The notes: generated from the sequence alone by a model not told the origin. A DNA stretch of 61,422 nt from Streptomyces caelestis (GCF_001279005.1 NZ_LGCN01000215.1:2537-63958); one strand, 5' to 3'; shown: positions 46,131 to 55,320, counted from the stretch's first letter. Translations and numbers: made by a program.

Positions 46131-47696
46131 ATGTCCTCGAACGAGAATTACGTCCGTCGGGTGCTTGATGCGTTGGCCTCCGCCCCCGACCGGACTGCCC
46201 TGTGGGCGGATGGTGAAGAAATCACCGCAGGCCAGTTCTCCAAGGCGGTTCTCACAGCAGCGGAACTTCTGTTCCGGCACTTCACGGAACATCGAGCCCC
46301 GAGTACGGAGGGCAGGGCCTCGGTTGTGGTGGTGCTGACCGTCACCAACAGCCCGGCGACCATCATCCTCCGCTACGCGGCCAACCTGGCCGGGGCCACC
46401 CTGGTCCACCTGCACTCCACGAACGCGGTGGACCCTACCGACCAACTGGCCGCCGCCGCTCGGCTGGACATTCTCAGCAAGACCAGGGCGACCTTCCTCG
46501 CCGTCGACGAGGAGAACCTGGACGCGGCCCGAGAGCTGTGCGACCGGCTGCCCGAGCCACCGCGTCTCGCCGCCCTCGGCGCCCTCGGTCCCGATGTCCT
46601 GGACCTCTCGTCGGGTGCCCCGGACGCCTTCGGCCACGACGCCGTCGAGGTCGACCCCGAACAGCCGGCCGTGGTGATCCACACCAGCGGTACCAGCGGA
46701 CGTCCCAAGGGTGTCACGCAGCCGTACCGCCTTCGCCGTGCCCACCTCCAAGTGGCCCTCCAGTCCCCCGAACCCATCGTGTACCTGTCGACCCTGCCGG
46801 TGAGCAACTCCAGCGGCTCCGCCGTCGATGTCGCGCTCGCCTCCGGCGGAACGGTCGTCCTGCACGACGGGTTCGAGGCGAGCGAAGTACTGCGGGCCGT
46901 GGAACAGCACCGCGTCTCCACGCTGACCATCACCCCGCCGCAGCTGTACATGCTGATCGACCACCCCGACACCGCCACAACCGACCGTTCGAGTATCAGG
47001 CTCATCACCTACGTCGGTTCCCCCGCGGCCCCGGCCCGACTGGCCGAGGCGGTCGAGGTGTTCGGCCCGGTGTTGCTCCAGCTCTACGGGACCACGGAGG
47101 TCAGCGGCATCAGCATGCTGATGCCGCAGGACCACTTCGACCCGGAACTGCGCCGGACCGTCGGACGTCCGACCACGGAGATACGCATCCGCGACGTGGA
47201 CGACGACCGTGACCTGCCGCCCGGCGAGATCGGCGAGGTGTGCGTGCAGAGCCCGTCCACCATGCTCGGCTACTGGGGCGAACCGGAACTGACCGCCGCG
47301 ATCATCCGCGACGGCTGGGTGCACACCGGCGACCTCGGTTCCCTCGACGAGAACGGCTTCCTGCGCCTGCACGGACGCATGGGCGAGGTGATGAAGACCA
47401 ACGGCATCAAGGTCCATCCCACCGATGTGGAGAACGCGCTGCTGACCCATCCGGAGGTCGCCCAGGCCGCGGTGTACTGCGTGGTCGACGAGGACCGCGT
47501 GGAGCACATCCATGCCGCCGTCGTGGCGCGGCCGGGCGGCACCGCCGACACCGGGACGCTGATCGGCCACGTCGCCGCCGAGCTGTCCCCGAAGCACGTA
47601 CCGGCCGTGGTGACGTTCCACGACGCGCTGCCCCTCACCGGTGCCGGCAAGCCGGACAAGCCGGCACTGGCCGCACGGCACAGCGGTGCGGCATGA
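46131..47696 (+). CDS. AMP-dependent acyl-CoA ligase
   Basis: A 521-residue member of the ANL superfamily with the P-loop VVIHTSGTSGRPKGVTQPYR, the LLQLYGTTEVSGISML motif, WVHTGDLGSLDENGFLRLHG, the hinge MGEVMKTNGIKVHPTDVENA and the C-terminal catalytic lysine in LTGAGKPDKPAL. It activates a carboxylic acid as an adenylate and probably loads CoA. In C5N pathways a ligase of this type activates 5-aminolevulinate for cyclisation, and the divergent 5-aminolevulinate synthase supports that role. The substrate assignment is context-based. No amide-forming ligase, the third C5N gene, is in the window. Confidence 0.85.
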   Translation: MSSNENYVRRVLDALASAPDRTALWADGEEITAGQFSKAVLTAAELLFRHFTEHRAPSTEGRASVVVVLTVTNSPATIILRYAANLAGATLVHLHSTNAVDPTDQLAAAARLDILSKTRATFLAVDEENLDAARELCDRLPEPPRLAALGALGPDVLDLSSGAPDAFGHDAVEVDPEQPAVVIHTSGTSGRPKGVTQPYRLRRAHLQVALQSPEPIVYLSTLPVSNSSGSAVDVALASGGTVVLHDGFEASEVLRAVEQHRVSTLTITPPQLYMLIDHPDTATTDRSSIRLITYVGSPAAPARLAEAVEVFGPVLLQLYGTTEVSGISMLMPQDHFDPELRRTVGRPTTEIRIRDVDDDRDLPPGEIGEVCVQSPSTMLGYWGEPELTAAIIRDGWVHTGDLGSLDENGFLRLHGRMGEVMKTNGIKVHPTDVENALLTHPEVAQAAVYCVVDEDRVEHIHAAVVARPGGTADTGTLIGHVAAELSPKHVPAVVTFHDALPLTGAGKPDKPALAARHSGAA

Positions 47697-47751
47697 TCCT
47701 GACCGCCGCGTCCGTACTGGCCGAGTCCGCCGGGCGACGCCCCGGCCCGGA

Positions 47752-47976
47752 TCAGCGCTCGGTGCCGGTCCGGGAACGCTCCTGGAAGCCCGTCGCGTCC
47801 TCACGCAGTGCCGCGATCACCTGCTCGCTCTGCTCGGCGAGGTAGAAGTGACCGCCGCTGAAAGTGCGGATCCGGAAGTCCGCGCGGGTGTGCTCCGCCC
47901 ATCCCGCCGCCTCCTCCTCCTCGTTCACCTGGGGATCGACGTCACCGGTGTAGACGTACAGGGGGCACCTCAGTGC
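47752..47976 (-). pseudogene. Type II thioesterase, C-terminal fragment
   Basis: The minus strand reads LRCPLYVYTGDVDPQVNEEE, AAGWAEHTRADFRIRTFSGG, HFYLAEQSEQVIAALRED and ends GTER at 47752. This is the C-terminal part of a GrsT-type thioesterase II, with the catalytic His in FSGGHFYL and the Asp in GDVDP. The N-terminal two thirds, with the nucleophile Ser, are cut off by the IS3 element at 47977. It shows that a polyketide or nonribosomal peptide cluster once stood here. Confidence 0.75.
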
Positions 47977-48044
47977 TGAAGCTTCCCCTTGATCGTGGAC
48001 ACCTGGAGACTGGGATCTTGAGGTTCCAGAGGAAGTAGCACCAG

Positions 48045-48344
48045 GTGGGAAGCAAGTACACGAAGCGGTACACCGAGGAGTTCAAGCGGGATGCGATCGC
48101 GCTCGTCGATTCCTCGGGCAGGACGGTCACCGCTGTCGCCCGGGAACTCGGCATCAGCTCCGGATCCCTGCGCGGCTGGTACCGCCGGGCGAAGGCGGAC
48201 CGGGGCGAGGGCGAGTCCGGTGAGCCGACCAGCGCCGAGCGTGAGGAGCTCAAACGGCTGCGCAAGGAGGTCCGCGAACAGCAGCAGACGATCGAGATCC
48301 TGAAAAAAGCGACGGCCTTCTTCGTGAAGGAGAGCGGCCGGTGA
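48045..48344 (+). CDS. IS3 OrfA (element C)
   Basis: A 99-residue OrfA starting GTG 48045 after AGCACCAGGTGG. It has the HTH (YTEEFKRDAIALVDSSGRTV, VARELGISSGSLRGWYRRAK) and the coiled coil ELKRLRKEVREQQQTIEILK ending in KATAFFVKESGR. Its stop overlaps the orfB GTG by four bases. Confidence 0.8.
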   Translation: MGSKYTKRYTEEFKRDAIALVDSSGRTVTAVARELGISSGSLRGWYRRAKADRGEGESGEPTSAEREELKRLRKEVREQQQTIEILKKATAFFVKESGR

Positions 48345-49228
48345 GCAAGCTGTAGCGGTTGATCCATGCGGAGAAGGCGACGTACCCGATCGTCCTGCTG
48401 TGCCGGGTGCTGAAGGTCGCCCGCTCCTCCTACTACGCCTGGTGCGAGGGCGAGGCCGCCCGTCGTGCCAGGCGGGCCGCCGACGACGCGCTCGCCCATG
48501 AGACCACCGTGGTGCACATCGCTTCCCGGCACACCTACGGTGTCCCGCGCATCCACGCCGGACTGCGCCGCCTGGGCCGACGGGTGAACCGCAAGCGCGT
48601 CGCCCGCGTGATGCGTGAGCGCGACATCCGCGGCGTCACCCGGCGCGGGCGACGTTCGCTGACCCGGCCTGATGCGAAGGCGAAGCCGGCCCCGGACCTG
48701 ATCGGCCGCGACTTCCATGCCGAGCGCCCCGGGACCAAGCTGGTCGGCGACATCACCTACCTGCCCACCCCCGAGGGCTGGCCCTACCTCGCCTGCTGGC
48801 TGGACCTGGCCACCCGCGAGGTGGTCGGCCACGCCATGGCCGACCATCACCGCGCCGAGCTCGTCGTCGACGCTCTCGACATGGCCCACGGCCGGGGCGG
48901 ACTCGAGCCCGGCTGCGTGATCCACAGCGATCGCGGCAGCGAATACACATCGACCCAGTTCCGGCACCGGACAGGCAAGTTGGGGCTGCGGCAGAGCTGC
49001 GGACGCACCGGATCATGCTTCGACAACGCCGCTGCGGAAAGCTTCTGGGCTCTGCTCAAGGAGGAGATCGGCACCCGTACCTGGCCCGACCGGGCCACCG
49101 CCCGCGCCGAGGTCTTCTCATTCACCGAGACCTTCTACAACCGCCGCCGCCTGCGCAAGCACAAGACTTTCGGCTACCTCACCCCGGCCGAGACCAGGCA
49201 GCGGCATCAGCACGCCCTCGCGGCATAA
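48341..49228 (+). pseudogene. IS3 OrfB transposase (element C) with early TAG
   Basis: From the GTG at 48341 the frame reads SKL-stop-RLIHAEK. The TAG at 48353-48355 is TAC (Tyr) in the truncated copy at 44166-44548 (SELYRLIRAEK). The remainder is an intact integrase core: TKLVGDITYLPTPEGWPYLA, PGCVIHSDRGSEYTSTQFRH, FDNAAAESFWALLKEEIGTR, FYNRRRLRKHKTFGYLTPAE. Because the stop is at codon 5, reinitiation at the TTG 48359 or production by frameshifting from orfA further upstream would decide whether any transposase is made. Confidence 0.75.
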
Positions 49229-49261
49229 CGATCACGTGTCCGAGATCACGGGGAAACTTCA

Positions 49262-49395
49262 CCCGTCGGCTCCTCCACGACATCGGACACGCCATCGAAC
49301 CCGCCGAGACACACCTGGCCACACTCGACGACTTCACCAACCTCGCCACACACCTCGGCATCCCCGCGCCAGAGATCAAGACAGCGAGTTATTGA
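49262..49395 (+). pseudogene. Orphan 3' gene fragment beside IS3 element C
   Basis: Directly after the right end of the IS the plus strand reads RRLLHDIGHAIEPAETHLAT, LDDFTNLATHLGIPAPEIKT and stops at 49395. The composition looks like real protein, but the 5' part is missing and I do not recognise the family. Confidence 0.35.
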
Positions 49396-49468
49396 TCGGC
49401 AAGCCCTAACTACCCGGCCTTGGGGTAAGGCCCGCGGTCCTTTCGAGCTCCGCGGTTCCGCGTGACAC

Positions 49469-49487
49469 GCCGTGCTCCGGGCACGGC
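49469..49487 (-). terminator. Candidate terminator after the GH31 gene
   Basis: A perfect hairpin GCCGTGC-TCCGG-GCACGGC lies about 50 bases beyond the stop of the GH31 gene on the minus strand. It could end transcription of the whole 59.8-49.5 kb cluster. No U-run is present. Confidence 0.4.
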
Positions 49488-49537
49488 GGTCGAAACGCGG
49501 CGGGAACTCCGGCCCGGCGCGGCCGGTCGGCGAGTGG

Positions 49538-51856
49538 TCACCCGTCGACTGTGATGGTGAGAGCGTTGGGCAAGGCCCGCAGCAGCACCCCCTCCGCCAC
49601 GTGTTCCGGCGTGGCGCCCTCGATCGAGGAGGGCACGGACTCACCCACCAGCAGCACGGCCCAGTCCGCGATCGGCCGGTCCGCCGTGACGTGCAACCGG
49701 CCGCCGGCGCGTTCGACGGTGAAGGCCGCGGACAGTTCGCCTCCGGGCGCCACGATCCTCGTCTTCACTCGCGTCGTTTCGGGCAGGGAGTAGACCCGCA
49801 GCACGACGCCTGCGGCGTGATCGTAGTCGGGCCGGTCCTCCACGGCGCCCGTGGGCAGCACCGTTCCCGGCCTGACGAGCAGGGGCAGGCTGTCGAAGCC
49901 GTGCTGCTCGTCGACCCAGCGGGGGCCCGTGATCGACTGCCCGGACAGCAGACTGGTCCAGCGGCCCTCAGGCACGTAGTAGCGGACGTGCCCGTCGGCC
50001 GAGAAGACCGGAGCGACGAGCAGAGAGTCCCCCAGCATGTATTGCGTGTCCAGGTAAGCGCAGGACGGGTCGTCGGGGAACTCCAGGATCATGGGACGCA
50101 TCATCGGCAGACCCTCGGTGTGAGCTTCCTCGGCGATACGGCCCAGGTAGGGCATGAGCCGCATCTTCAGCCGGCTGAAGTCCCGCAGTACGTCCACCGA
50201 CTCCTCGTCGAACGCCCAGGGAACCCGGTAGGACCCGCCTCCGTGCAGACGACTGTGCGAGGAGAGCAGACCGAAGGCGATCCACCGCTTGAACACCGCG
50301 GCGTCGGGAAGACCGATGAATCCTCCGATGTCGTGGCTCCAGTACCCGAATCCGGAAAGCCCGAGGGACAGCCCGCCCCGCAGGCTCTGGGCCATGCCTT
50401 CGAAGGTGGCCTCACCGTCGCCGCTCCAGTGCACCGGGAAACTCTGTGTACCGGCCGAGGCGGCGCGAGCGAAGAGAACGGCCTCACCACGGCCCCGGCG
50501 TCGCTCGAGGAGGTCGAAGACGACCTGGTTGTAGAGGTGGGCGTAGTGGTTGTGCATGCGTTCCGGATCGGATCCGTCGAAGTACACCACGTCCAGCGGG
50601 ATGCGCTCCCCGAAGTCGGTCTTGAAGCAGTCCACTCCCATGTCCAGGAGCGCGTCGAGTTTCTCCGCGAACCATGAGCAGGCGGCCGGATTGGTGAAGT
50701 CCACGATCGCGAGACCGGGCTGCCACAGGTCCCACTGCCAGACGTCGCCATTGGGTCTGCGCAGCAGGTAGCCGTTCTCCCTTCCCTCGGCGAACAACGG
50801 CGAGTGCTGGGAGATGTACGGATTGATCCACAGACAGATCTTGAGGCCGCGGTCCTTCAGACGCTTCAGCATGCCGGGCGGATCGGGGAAGGCTCGTTCG
50901 TCCCAGGCGAAGTCGCACCACTGGTATTCGCGCATCCAGAAGCAGTCGAAGTGGAACACGGAAAGAGGGATGTTCCGCTCGGCCATGCCGTCGATGAACG
51001 AGCTGACCGTGCCCTCGTCGTAGTCGGTGACGAAGGAGGTCGACAGCCACAGACCGTAGGACCAGGCGGGCAACCGGGCGGGGCGGCCCGTCAGCGCGGT
51101 GTAGCGGCGGAGAATGTCCTTCGGCGTCGGGCCGTGGACGACGAAGTAGCGCAACGACTGGCCCGCCACGCTGAACTGGACGCGTGACGTCGCCTCCGAG
51201 GCCACCTCGTACGACACCTTGCCGCTGTGGTGCACGAAGACCCCGTAGCCGGCGTCGGTCAGGTAGAACGGCACGTTCTTGTAGGCCTGTTCGGAGGAGG
51301 TCCCGCCGTCCGCGTTCCAGATGTCGACGGACTGACCGTTGCGGACCAGCGGTCCGAAGCGTTCGCCGAGGCCGTAGACGTGCTGCCCCACGCCGAGGTC
51401 CAGCTGTTCGCGCACATAGGGGTGGCCGTCGGCTTCGATCACCGCCATGGCTTTGGCTCCGCTGCCGGTCAGAACCCGGCCGTCGGCCAGGAAATCCATA
51501 CGCCAGGCGTCACCGCGGGTGAAGCGTACCGACAGTGAGCCGCTGGTGAGCACAGCCGCGCGGTCATCCACCGACACATCGACGGCGGGCGTTTCCGGGG
51601 AGTGGAGCTCGATTTCCGGTCCACGCGGCCGCACGCCCTCCAAGTGGGTGATCTCGACCGCTATGACGTCCGGCACCGGGCTGCTGCAGCGAACGGTGAC
51701 GACGGGACCCATCGTCGCATCGCCTTTCCTCTCGATCCGTCGGACCGGAGCCAGAACCGTCAGCGAATCCGAGTCGGAGGTGATGCGGTACGCCTCGGCC
51801 GGGTGGAAGGCCTTCACTCCGTCACGGAGCAGCCAGTGACCATCAGTGAACTTCAT
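49538..51856 (-). CDS. yicI: GH31 alpha-xylosidase, YicI type
   Basis: A 772-residue glycoside hydrolase of family 31. The nucleophile motif DCFKTDFGERIPLDVVYFDG and the acid/base region VHWSGDGEATFEGMAQSLRG match the YicI subgroup. So do SGFGYWSHDIGGFIGLPDAA, SHSRLHGGGSYRVPW and YMLGDSLLVAPVFS. YicI-type enzymes release alpha-xylose from non-reducing ends, mostly of isoprimeverose-like units. The ATG at 51856 is used because GGAGA sits nine bases upstream; the GTG at 51865 would touch that site. There is no signal peptide, so the enzyme should be cytosolic unless exported otherwise. It is the last gene of a cluster that also has a glycosyltransferase and an exporter, which suggests a role in trimming a glycosylated product. 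Confidence 0.85.
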   Translation of the reverse strand: MKFTDGHWLLRDGVKAFHPAEAYRITSDSDSLTVLAPVRRIERKGDATMGPVVTVRCSSPVPDVIAVEITHLEGVRPRGPEIELHSPETPAVDVSVDDRAAVLTSGSLSVRFTRGDAWRMDFLADGRVLTGSGAKAMAVIEADGHPYVREQLDLGVGQHVYGLGERFGPLVRNGQSVDIWNADGGTSSEQAYKNVPFYLTDAGYGVFVHHSGKVSYEVASEATSRVQFSVAGQSLRYFVVHGPTPKDILRRYTALTGRPARLPAWSYGLWLSTSFVTDYDEGTVSSFIDGMAERNIPLSVFHFDCFWMREYQWCDFAWDERAFPDPPGMLKRLKDRGLKICLWINPYISQHSPLFAEGRENGYLLRRPNGDVWQWDLWQPGLAIVDFTNPAACSWFAEKLDALLDMGVDCFKTDFGERIPLDVVYFDGSDPERMHNHYAHLYNQVVFDLLERRRGRGEAVLFARAASAGTQSFPVHWSGDGEATFEGMAQSLRGGLSLGLSGFGYWSHDIGGFIGLPDAAVFKRWIAFGLLSSHSRLHGGGSYRVPWAFDEESVDVLRDFSRLKMRLMPYLGRIAEEAHTEGLPMMRPMILEFPDDPSCAYLDTQYMLGDSLLVAPVFSADGHVRYYVPEGRWTSLLSGQSITGPRWVDEQHGFDSLPLLVRPGTVLPTGAVEDRPDYDHAAGVVLRVYSLPETTRVKTRIVAPGGELSAAFTVERAGGRLHVTADRPIADWAVLLVGESVPSSIEGATPEHVAEGVLLRALPNALTITVDG

Positions 51857-51883
51857 GGGAGTCACTCTCCTGGTTCGATGTTC

Positions 51884-52684
51884 TCAATTTCCGGCACTCT
51901 CATAGCGCCGCAGCCCGAGGCGGAAGCCGAGCCTCGCCAGCATGTGGATGACGGCGGCGGCGGCCGGCGCCGTCAGGACGACCCAGACGGAGCCGCCCTC
52001 TGTCAGCAGGACCGTCGGGAGATAGGTGACGAAGGCGAAGGGGAGCGGGAAGAAGAAGATCGCGGTCAGCACGGGGGGGTACAGGGCGAGCGGGAATCGG
52101 GCCAGGTCGGTGAACTGCTGCACGAGGAAGGGGACGTTGTGCAGTTCCCTGAACCAGAAGCCCAGAGCCGCCGAGGCCAGATTGACCGAGGCGTAGACGA
52201 CACTGCCGGAGACGACGCACACGACCAGAAGCGGCAGTGTCCACAGGCCGAAGCGAAGCGGCACGTGTTGCGCGGCCAGGCTCATGGCGAGGATGCCGAT
52301 GGCGAGGTCACCGATACCGTGCAGACTCACGCTTCTGGTGTACAGGTGGAGTACCGGATCGACGGGGCGAAGCAGCAGGGAGTCGAGTTCGCCCTTGCGG
52401 ATGAGTTCGGTCAGCTTCCAGACGCCGTCGAAAAGCAGGACGTTGAGGCCGAGAGGGGCCGTCGCCAGGCCGTACAGGAAAACCATCTTCCAGGTGTCCC
52501 AGCCGTCGACCACCGGCGTGCGGCGCAGGAGCACCAGCATGAAGGCGAGCCAAGTGCCCTGGCGTAACAGCGCCGAGACGATTTCGAGCGCGAGGTCGGC
52601 CCGGTAAGCCGACTTGGCCCGGTACTGGAGCCGCAGTAGAAGCGCGAAGTGGGTGAGGGCGTGTGCTCGCTGTTCAGCCGCCAT
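51884..52684 (-). CDS. ABC-2 type exporter permease (second subunit)
   Basis: A 266-residue protein with about six membrane segments (for example MVFLYGLATAPLGLNVLLF, WTLPLLVVCVVSGSVVYASV, LALYPPVLTAIFFFPLPFAF). It has the typical ABC-2 loop GELDSLLLRPVDPVLHLY. Its ATG lies inside the last codons of the first permease gene. It matches the COG3694 partner of a COG4586/COG4587 three-gene exporter. The substrate is not deducible from sequence; the cluster context suggests the pathway product. Confidence 0.85.
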   Translation of the reverse strand: MAAEQRAHALTHFALLLRLQYRAKSAYRADLALEIVSALLRQGTWLAFMLVLLRRTPVVDGWDTWKMVFLYGLATAPLGLNVLLFDGVWKLTELIRKGELDSLLLRPVDPVLHLYTRSVSLHGIGDLAIGILAMSLAAQHVPLRFGLWTLPLLVVCVVSGSVVYASVNLASAALGFWFRELHNVPFLVQQFTDLARFPLALYPPVLTAIFFFPLPFAFVTYLPTVLLTEGGSVWVVLTAPAAAAVIHMLARLGFRLGLRRYESAGN

Positions 52685-53462
52685 AGCTGTCCAGCCGCCG
52701 GAATCCGCGGTTCAGCAGTAGGGCCGTCATGCCCGCCAGAGCGATGAGCCACGCTCCTTGGAGCGCGACAAGACCGGCAGCGTCCGCAGTGCCGACCCGA
52801 CCGAAGTAGATCATGGTGGGTGTGTTGAAGAAGCTCTGGAAGGGCAGCGCGTACGCCACGGTGTGCAGCCAGTCCGGCAGCATCTGCAGCGGGAACATGG
52901 CTCCGGACAGCATCAGGGCCAAGGCCTGCCGGCACGCGATGAGACCGAGGACGTTGGTCGTCCAGAAGCAGAGGACGCCGGTGGTGATCGCGATGGTCGC
53001 TTTCAGGGCCACCGCGAGGAGGAAGGAGAGGACCAGGAGAAAGCGCGATCCCGTCTCGGGCGGCACGGCAGGCAGCACGGTCGAGACGAACAGCGCCAGG
53101 CAGAGGCCGACGGACAGCAGTTCGACGAACAGTGCGGCAATCAGTTCGGTGACACGAAGGGTCATGTAGTGCACCGGCTTCAGCAGTTCCAGCGAGACAC
53201 TGCCGTCACGGATGCTGGCTGAGACCCGTTCCTCCGTGCCGAACGAGAGAACGAGTGTCAGCAGAAAGGACAGCAGCAGGTAGGTCTGCATCTGCGGCCA
53301 GTCGTACCCCGCGTGCCTCTGCCCGCCGCTCATGATGGCGCGCCAGATGTAGTAGAGCACCGTTATCTGGACCAGGCTGATGAGGACGCCCACCACGTAC
53401 CGGCCGCGGTACATGAAGGCTTCCTGCGCTGCTACGCCGACCAGACTGCGGAAGATCCTCAA
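52674..53462 (-). CDS. ABC-2 type exporter permease (first subunit)
   Basis: A 262-residue integral membrane protein starting with TTG and overlapping the ATPase stop by four bases (TTGA). Membrane segments include VVGVLISLVQITVLYYIWRA, TYLLLSFLLTLVLSF, IAALFVELLSVGLCLALFV and WLIALAGMTALLL. The cytoplasmic loop ASIRDGSVSLELLKPVHYMT is the ABC-2/COG4587 signature. It forms a heterodimeric channel with the protein encoded at 51884-52684. Confidence 0.85.
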   Translation of the reverse strand: MRIFRSLVGVAAQEAFMYRGRYVVGVLISLVQITVLYYIWRAIMSGGQRHAGYDWPQMQTYLLLSFLLTLVLSFGTEERVSASIRDGSVSLELLKPVHYMTLRVTELIAALFVELLSVGLCLALFVSTVLPAVPPETGSRFLLVLSFLLAVALKATIAITTGVLCFWTTNVLGLIACRQALALMLSGAMFPLQMLPDWLHTVAYALPFQSFFNTPTMIYFGRVGTADAAGLVALQGAWLIALAGMTALLLNRGFRRLDSYGG

Positions 53463-54493
53463 CGGGACCTCACCTCTGCCGGCGGGGGAGACGGAGGGGG
53501 CTGCTGGAAGAGGCGCCGCACCATTTGTTCGAGGGTCGGCTCACGCAGTTCGAAGTCGACGATCTCATGGGCTCGCATGATGACGCCGACCAGGTGTGCG
53601 GCGGTGGCCTCGGTCCGGCCGAACTCACAGGACAACCTTTGCCGGTCGAGCATCGTGCAGGTGAGGCCGGAGGCATTGTGCACCGTCCGGGCGACCTCTG
53701 CGACATCCTCCGTGTCGGACACGGTCACCACCAGACGCCGGTCGGCCGCGAGGCGGTGCTTCGCCTTGTCGATGTCCTCGTCGAGGACCGCGCTGCCGCG
53801 GTCCAGGATGATCAGCCGGTTGCACATCCCTTCGATGTCGGCCATGTCATGACTGGTCAGGAATATCGTGGTGCCCTGTTGCTGGTTGAGATGACGAATG
53901 AACTGCCGTACGGCCACCTTGGAGTTGACGTCCAGGCCGCCTGTCGGCTCGTCGAGGAAGATGAGCTTCGGGTCGTGCAGCAGGGCGGCTGCCAGGTCGG
54001 CGCGCATGCGCTGTCCCAGGGACAGTTGTCGCACGGGGACCGACAGGAACTCTTCCAGTTCGAGCAGTTCGGTGAAGAGCTTCAGATTGGCGCGGTAGGT
54101 CGCGTCCGGAATCCGGTACATGCTGCTCAGTGTTTTGAACGAGTCGATGACCGGCAGGTCCCACCACAGTCCGGTGCGGTGTCCGAAAACGGCTCCGATC
54201 TCCCGCACGTGCCGCTTGCGCTCACGGTGTGGATCGAAGCCGTTCACCCTGACGTACCCGTCCGTCGGGGACAGCAGCCCGGTGAGGATCTTGATCGTGG
54301 TGGACTTGCCCGCACCGTTGGAGCCGAGATAGCCGACCGATTCTCCCGGCTCGATGTCGAGATCGATCCCCGCGAGCGCCGGCTTCGCCCGGTACCGGGG
54401 TCGTATGAAGTGTTTGACCGTGCCCGCCAGCCCCGGTTCCTTCTCCGGGATCCGGTACTCCTTGCGCAGACCGCGCACCTCGATGGTCCTCAT
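53459..54493 (-). CDS. ABC exporter ATP-binding protein
   Basis: A 344-residue ATPase with Walker A SVGYLGSNGAGKSTTIKIL, the signature LSLGQRMRADLAAALLHDPK, Walker B LIFLDEPTGGLDVN and the switch His in FLTSHDMADIEG. The start is ATG 54493 after GGAGGAAC. The sequence before Walker A (EYRIPEKEPGLAGTVKHFIR) is typical of COG4586 ATPases that pair with the two permeases downstream. It powers export of an unidentified compound. Confidence 0.9.
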   Translation of the reverse strand: MRTIEVRGLRKEYRIPEKEPGLAGTVKHFIRPRYRAKPALAGIDLDIEPGESVGYLGSNGAGKSTTIKILTGLLSPTDGYVRVNGFDPHRERKRHVREIGAVFGHRTGLWWDLPVIDSFKTLSSMYRIPDATYRANLKLFTELLELEEFLSVPVRQLSLGQRMRADLAAALLHDPKLIFLDEPTGGLDVNSKVAVRQFIRHLNQQQGTTIFLTSHDMADIEGMCNRLIILDRGSAVLDEDIDKAKHRLAADRRLVVTVSDTEDVAEVARTVHNASGLTCTMLDRQRLSCEFGRTEATAAHLVGVIMRAHEIVDFELREPTLEQMVRRLFQQPPPSPPPAEVRSR

Positions 54494-54566
54494 GTTCCTC
54501 CCCGGCCCGGCCCTTGGGTGAAGCCGGCCGCGCCGTCCGCGCGGCCGGCACTCCGACGGCGTTTCC

Positions 54567-55298
54567 TCAATCCATGCGGACGGCCTTGACGATCAGGTAC
54601 ATGGGCACGTGCTGCCGCTCCCGCATGACCTCCTCGGACGTGTGGTCCGTGTGCGGGCGGCCCTCCCTGAGCGCGGTGAAACACAGGCCCGCAGCCTCCA
54701 AGGCGGCGAGGTACTCCTCGATGCTCCGGTGGTGCTTGATCACGCTGGCGCCCATCCAGTCGACCTTCCGCGGCCCGGGCCGGAAGTAGTCCCGCACCAG
54801 CCATGCGCGCGGGAAGTCGGAACTGTCGGCATAGTCGTAGCAGCTGGTGACGGTGGGGTGTTCGACGGAGAAGACGAACGTTCCGCCCGGACGGAGGGCA
54901 CTGCGTACGCGGTGCAGCGTGCTCTCCAGGTCGGCCACGTAGTGCAGCACCATCCTGGCCGTGACGACGTCGGCGACAGCCGTGTCCGGGCGCCATTGCT
55001 CGATGTCGGTGTGCTGGACCCGCATCCTGTCGGAGGTGAGGCGGGCCTGCTCCAGCAGTTTCCGGGAGCCGTCGATGCCCAGGTAGCTCTCAGCGCCCTC
55101 GTCGAGCAGGGTGTTGCCGTACCTGGCGTCTCCGCAGCCGAGGTCGACGAAGGACCGGCCCGCCACCTGCCCCACCAGTTCGCGGACATAGGGCTGTTCC
55201 ATGAGGTCGTTGGGGTGTTCCGGCTGTTCCCTGCGCAGCAGGTACTCCCCGGAGACACCCGGCAGGTCGTAGAAGGTGTTCCCGCTTACCGCGTTCAT
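54567..55298 (-). CDS. SAM-dependent methyltransferase
   Basis: A 243-residue class I methyltransferase with motif I RSFVDLGCGDARYGNTLLDE, the acidic loop YLGIDGSRKLLEQARL, motif IV-like VADVVTARMVLHYVADLEST and the post-motif RSALRPGGTFVFSVEHPTVT. The ATG at 55298 was chosen because GGGGGAG precedes it. In toxoflavin operons a methyltransferase methylates the azapteridine ring, and this gene would be the counterpart. It is not close to the ToxA sequence I remember, so the methylated position or substrate may differ. Confidence 0.8.
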   Translation of the reverse strand: MNAVSGNTFYDLPGVSGEYLLRREQPEHPNDLMEQPYVRELVGQVAGRSFVDLGCGDARYGNTLLDEGAESYLGIDGSRKLLEQARLTSDRMRVQHTDIEQWRPDTAVADVVTARMVLHYVADLESTLHRVRSALRPGGTFVFSVEHPTVTSCYDYADSSDFPRAWLVRDYFRPGPRKVDWMGASVIKHHRSIEEYLAALEAAGLCFTALREGRPHTDHTSEEVMRERQHVPMYLIVKAVRMD

Positions 55299-55320
55299 CG
55301 AATGCTCCCCCTCGGGATCG

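Larger units (their letters stand above)
47977..49261 (+). mobile_element. IS3-family element C, full-length copy
   Basis: The left end TGAAGCTTCCCCTTGATCGT and the right end, reverse-complemented from 49261, TGAAGTTTCCCCGTGATC, form inverted repeats with about 24 of 30 matches. The 1.29 kb element has orfA and an orfB with one nonsense codon. The flanks belong to unrelated genes (thioesterase on the left, an unknown fragment on the right) and there is no target duplication. A deletion or recombination at the element is therefore likely. Confidence 0.75.

Noticed and set aside
44166..49261. Composite transposon formed by the two IS3 element C copies
   Set aside because: One copy lacks most of its length, the other has an early stop in orfB, and no target duplication is found at the outer ends.
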